This document shows, piece by piece, positions 63,407-64,000 of a stretch of DNA of 64,000 nucleotides (within the stretch, counting starts at the first letter, position 1; each line of letters begins with the position of its first letter). This stretch comes from Alphaproteobacteria bacterium (lineage in GTDB: Bacteria > Pseudomonadota > Alphaproteobacteria > UBA8366 > GCA-2717185), in assembly GCA_012103325.1 (NCBI GenBank), contig WLWY01000006.1:62001-126000 (forward strand), given 5' to 3'. A model generated the notes under the pieces. That model did not search any database. It was not told the origin of the DNA and saw only the letters and a list, made by a program, of their open reading frames with translations. The translations under genes and the position numbers were made by a program.

Positions 63407-64000
63407 CTACCAAGACTCGGCAGGCTGAAACAGCAGCTCAACCCTGCGATTTTGCGGCTCCGAAACACCATTTTTAGTTGCAATACGCAATTTGCCTTCT
63501 CCGGCAGCGGCAACTCCGACCTGATCCGAAGCAATCCCCGCCGCGATCAAAACACGCTCTACGGCGTCGGCGCGGCGCAATGAAAGGCCGAGATTGTAGT
63601 GCTCGCCGCCAGAGCTGTCCGCGTGGCCCAGAATCGTGATTCGGGGTACGCCTAAACGCATTGCCTTCGCTGCAAGGGTCCGAATGCGCTTGATTTCCGC
63701 GGGCCGGAGACGCGCATCATTGAAATCGAAGAATACGCTATGCGGATAATCGTTGCGCTGTTCCAGCGTATCGACCGACGCAAGAAAACGCGCGCGACAA
63801 TGCTCGATATCGCCTGGCTGGAAGCCTTCTTCCTTCTGCTCGATCCAGCAATCATAGCCAACTTGCGCTACCGCCGCCGTTTTCGGCGCAGCTGCTTCGG
63901 GTCGGTTGGCGAGGGCGGCCGCCAGCCGGTTGCGCTCCGATTGCAAGTACCGGGTATCGGTTTCGGGCAAACGCCAACTGCTCACCACTTCCGGCGCGGG
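63407..64000 (-). CDS. OmpA-family protein, N-terminus beyond the window
   Basis: The frame is open to base 64000, so the start and any signal peptide lie outside. The GTGs at 63988 and 63985 are probably internal. The C-terminal OmpA domain is complete: VFFDFNDARLRPAEIKRI, ILGHADSSGGEHYNLGLSLRRADAVERVLIAAGI and EGKLRIATKNGVSEPQNRRVELLF, the peptidoglycan-binding pattern with Asp and Arg. The segment YLQSERNRLAAALANRPEAA is a short coiled region. An outer-membrane or periplasmic anchor is likely. Confidence 0.88.
   Translation of the reverse strand, partial: PAPEVVSSWRLPETDTRYLQSERNRLAAALANRPEAAAPKTAAVAQVGYDCWIEQKEEGFQPGDIEHCRARFLASVDTLEQRNDYPHSVFFDFNDARLRPAEIKRIRTLAAKAMRLGVPRITILGHADSSGGEHYNLGLSLRRADAVERVLIAAGIASDQVGVAAAGEGKLRIATKNGVSEPQNRRVELLFQPAESW

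Overview
The window is 64 kb of GC-rich chromosomal DNA from an alphaproteobacterium, most likely of the Rhodospirillales type. This placement rests on family content, not on a marker gene. Supporting families are a DUF4167 protein, a TIGR02302/DUF4175 protein, an MJ0042-type zinc-ribbon protein beside ftsEX, a DUF2125 protein, the chorismate mutase-hisC-tyrA block, tlpA divergent from argH-lptM-lysA, etfBA-hbd behind a cobalamin adenosyltransferase, and a redox-type membrane adenylate cyclase. I saw no rRNA, tRNA, CRISPR array, phage block or transposase. Genes are dense, with many 4-base ATGA or GTGA overlaps.

Layout. 1-8.8 kb is accessory oxidative metabolism and surface chemistry: a truncated flavin reductase, a lipoprotein with a small partner, divergent LLM and acyl-CoA-dehydrogenase-like flavoenzymes, a pyruvyl transferase plus sulfotransferase pair, and a Rieske oxygenase with an ATC-hydrolase-like protein. 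8.8-16 kb holds a TTC38-like TPR protein, recQ, a MerF-like peptide, a ferredoxin, a methyltransferase, recX and DUF4167. 16-24 kb is core metabolism: cobalamin adenosyltransferase, etfBA, hbd, tlpA, argH, lptM, lysA. 24-31 kb is envelope: DUF4175, zinc ribbon, ftsEX, ydcF, plsC. 31-38 kb has a compact B12-dependent ribonucleotide reductase, chaC, DUF2125 and the aromatic amino acid block. 38-44 kb has an MscS channel and a Gld-type ABC exporter. 44-58 kb has two unrelated class III nucleotide cyclases, a second Rieske enzyme, a secreted zinc phospholipase-like protein, malate synthase, a stress protein, two tandem TauD dioxygenases and an Ldh2-type dehydrogenase. 58-64 kb has a second LLM enzyme, an M20 deacylase, trkH, folE, apaG and a partial OmpA protein.

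The most unusual finding is a pair of non-coding elements at 33725-33985 and 63127-63400. They share one exact architecture: a 32-35 bp closing stem, two arms with 20-21 bp basal stems, no unpaired bases between closing stem and arms, and a 9-base linker between the arms. All four arms carry an apical hairpin CGATG-N5/7-CATCG. The distal arm segments are recognisably homologous once one element is reversed. The closing and basal stems have almost unrelated sequences, yet each keeps its own self-complementarity. This looks like a cloverleaf repeat family whose stems diverge while pairing is preserved.

Some genes link functionally. Cobalamin adenosyltransferase can supply cofactor to the B12-dependent reductase. 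EtfAB and Hbd fit beta-oxidation or polyhydroxybutyrate turnover, and malate synthase fits acetyl-CoA assimilation. Two cyclases plus a CRP-type palindrome upstream of recX suggest cAMP signalling. A near-FNR site precedes the universal stress gene.
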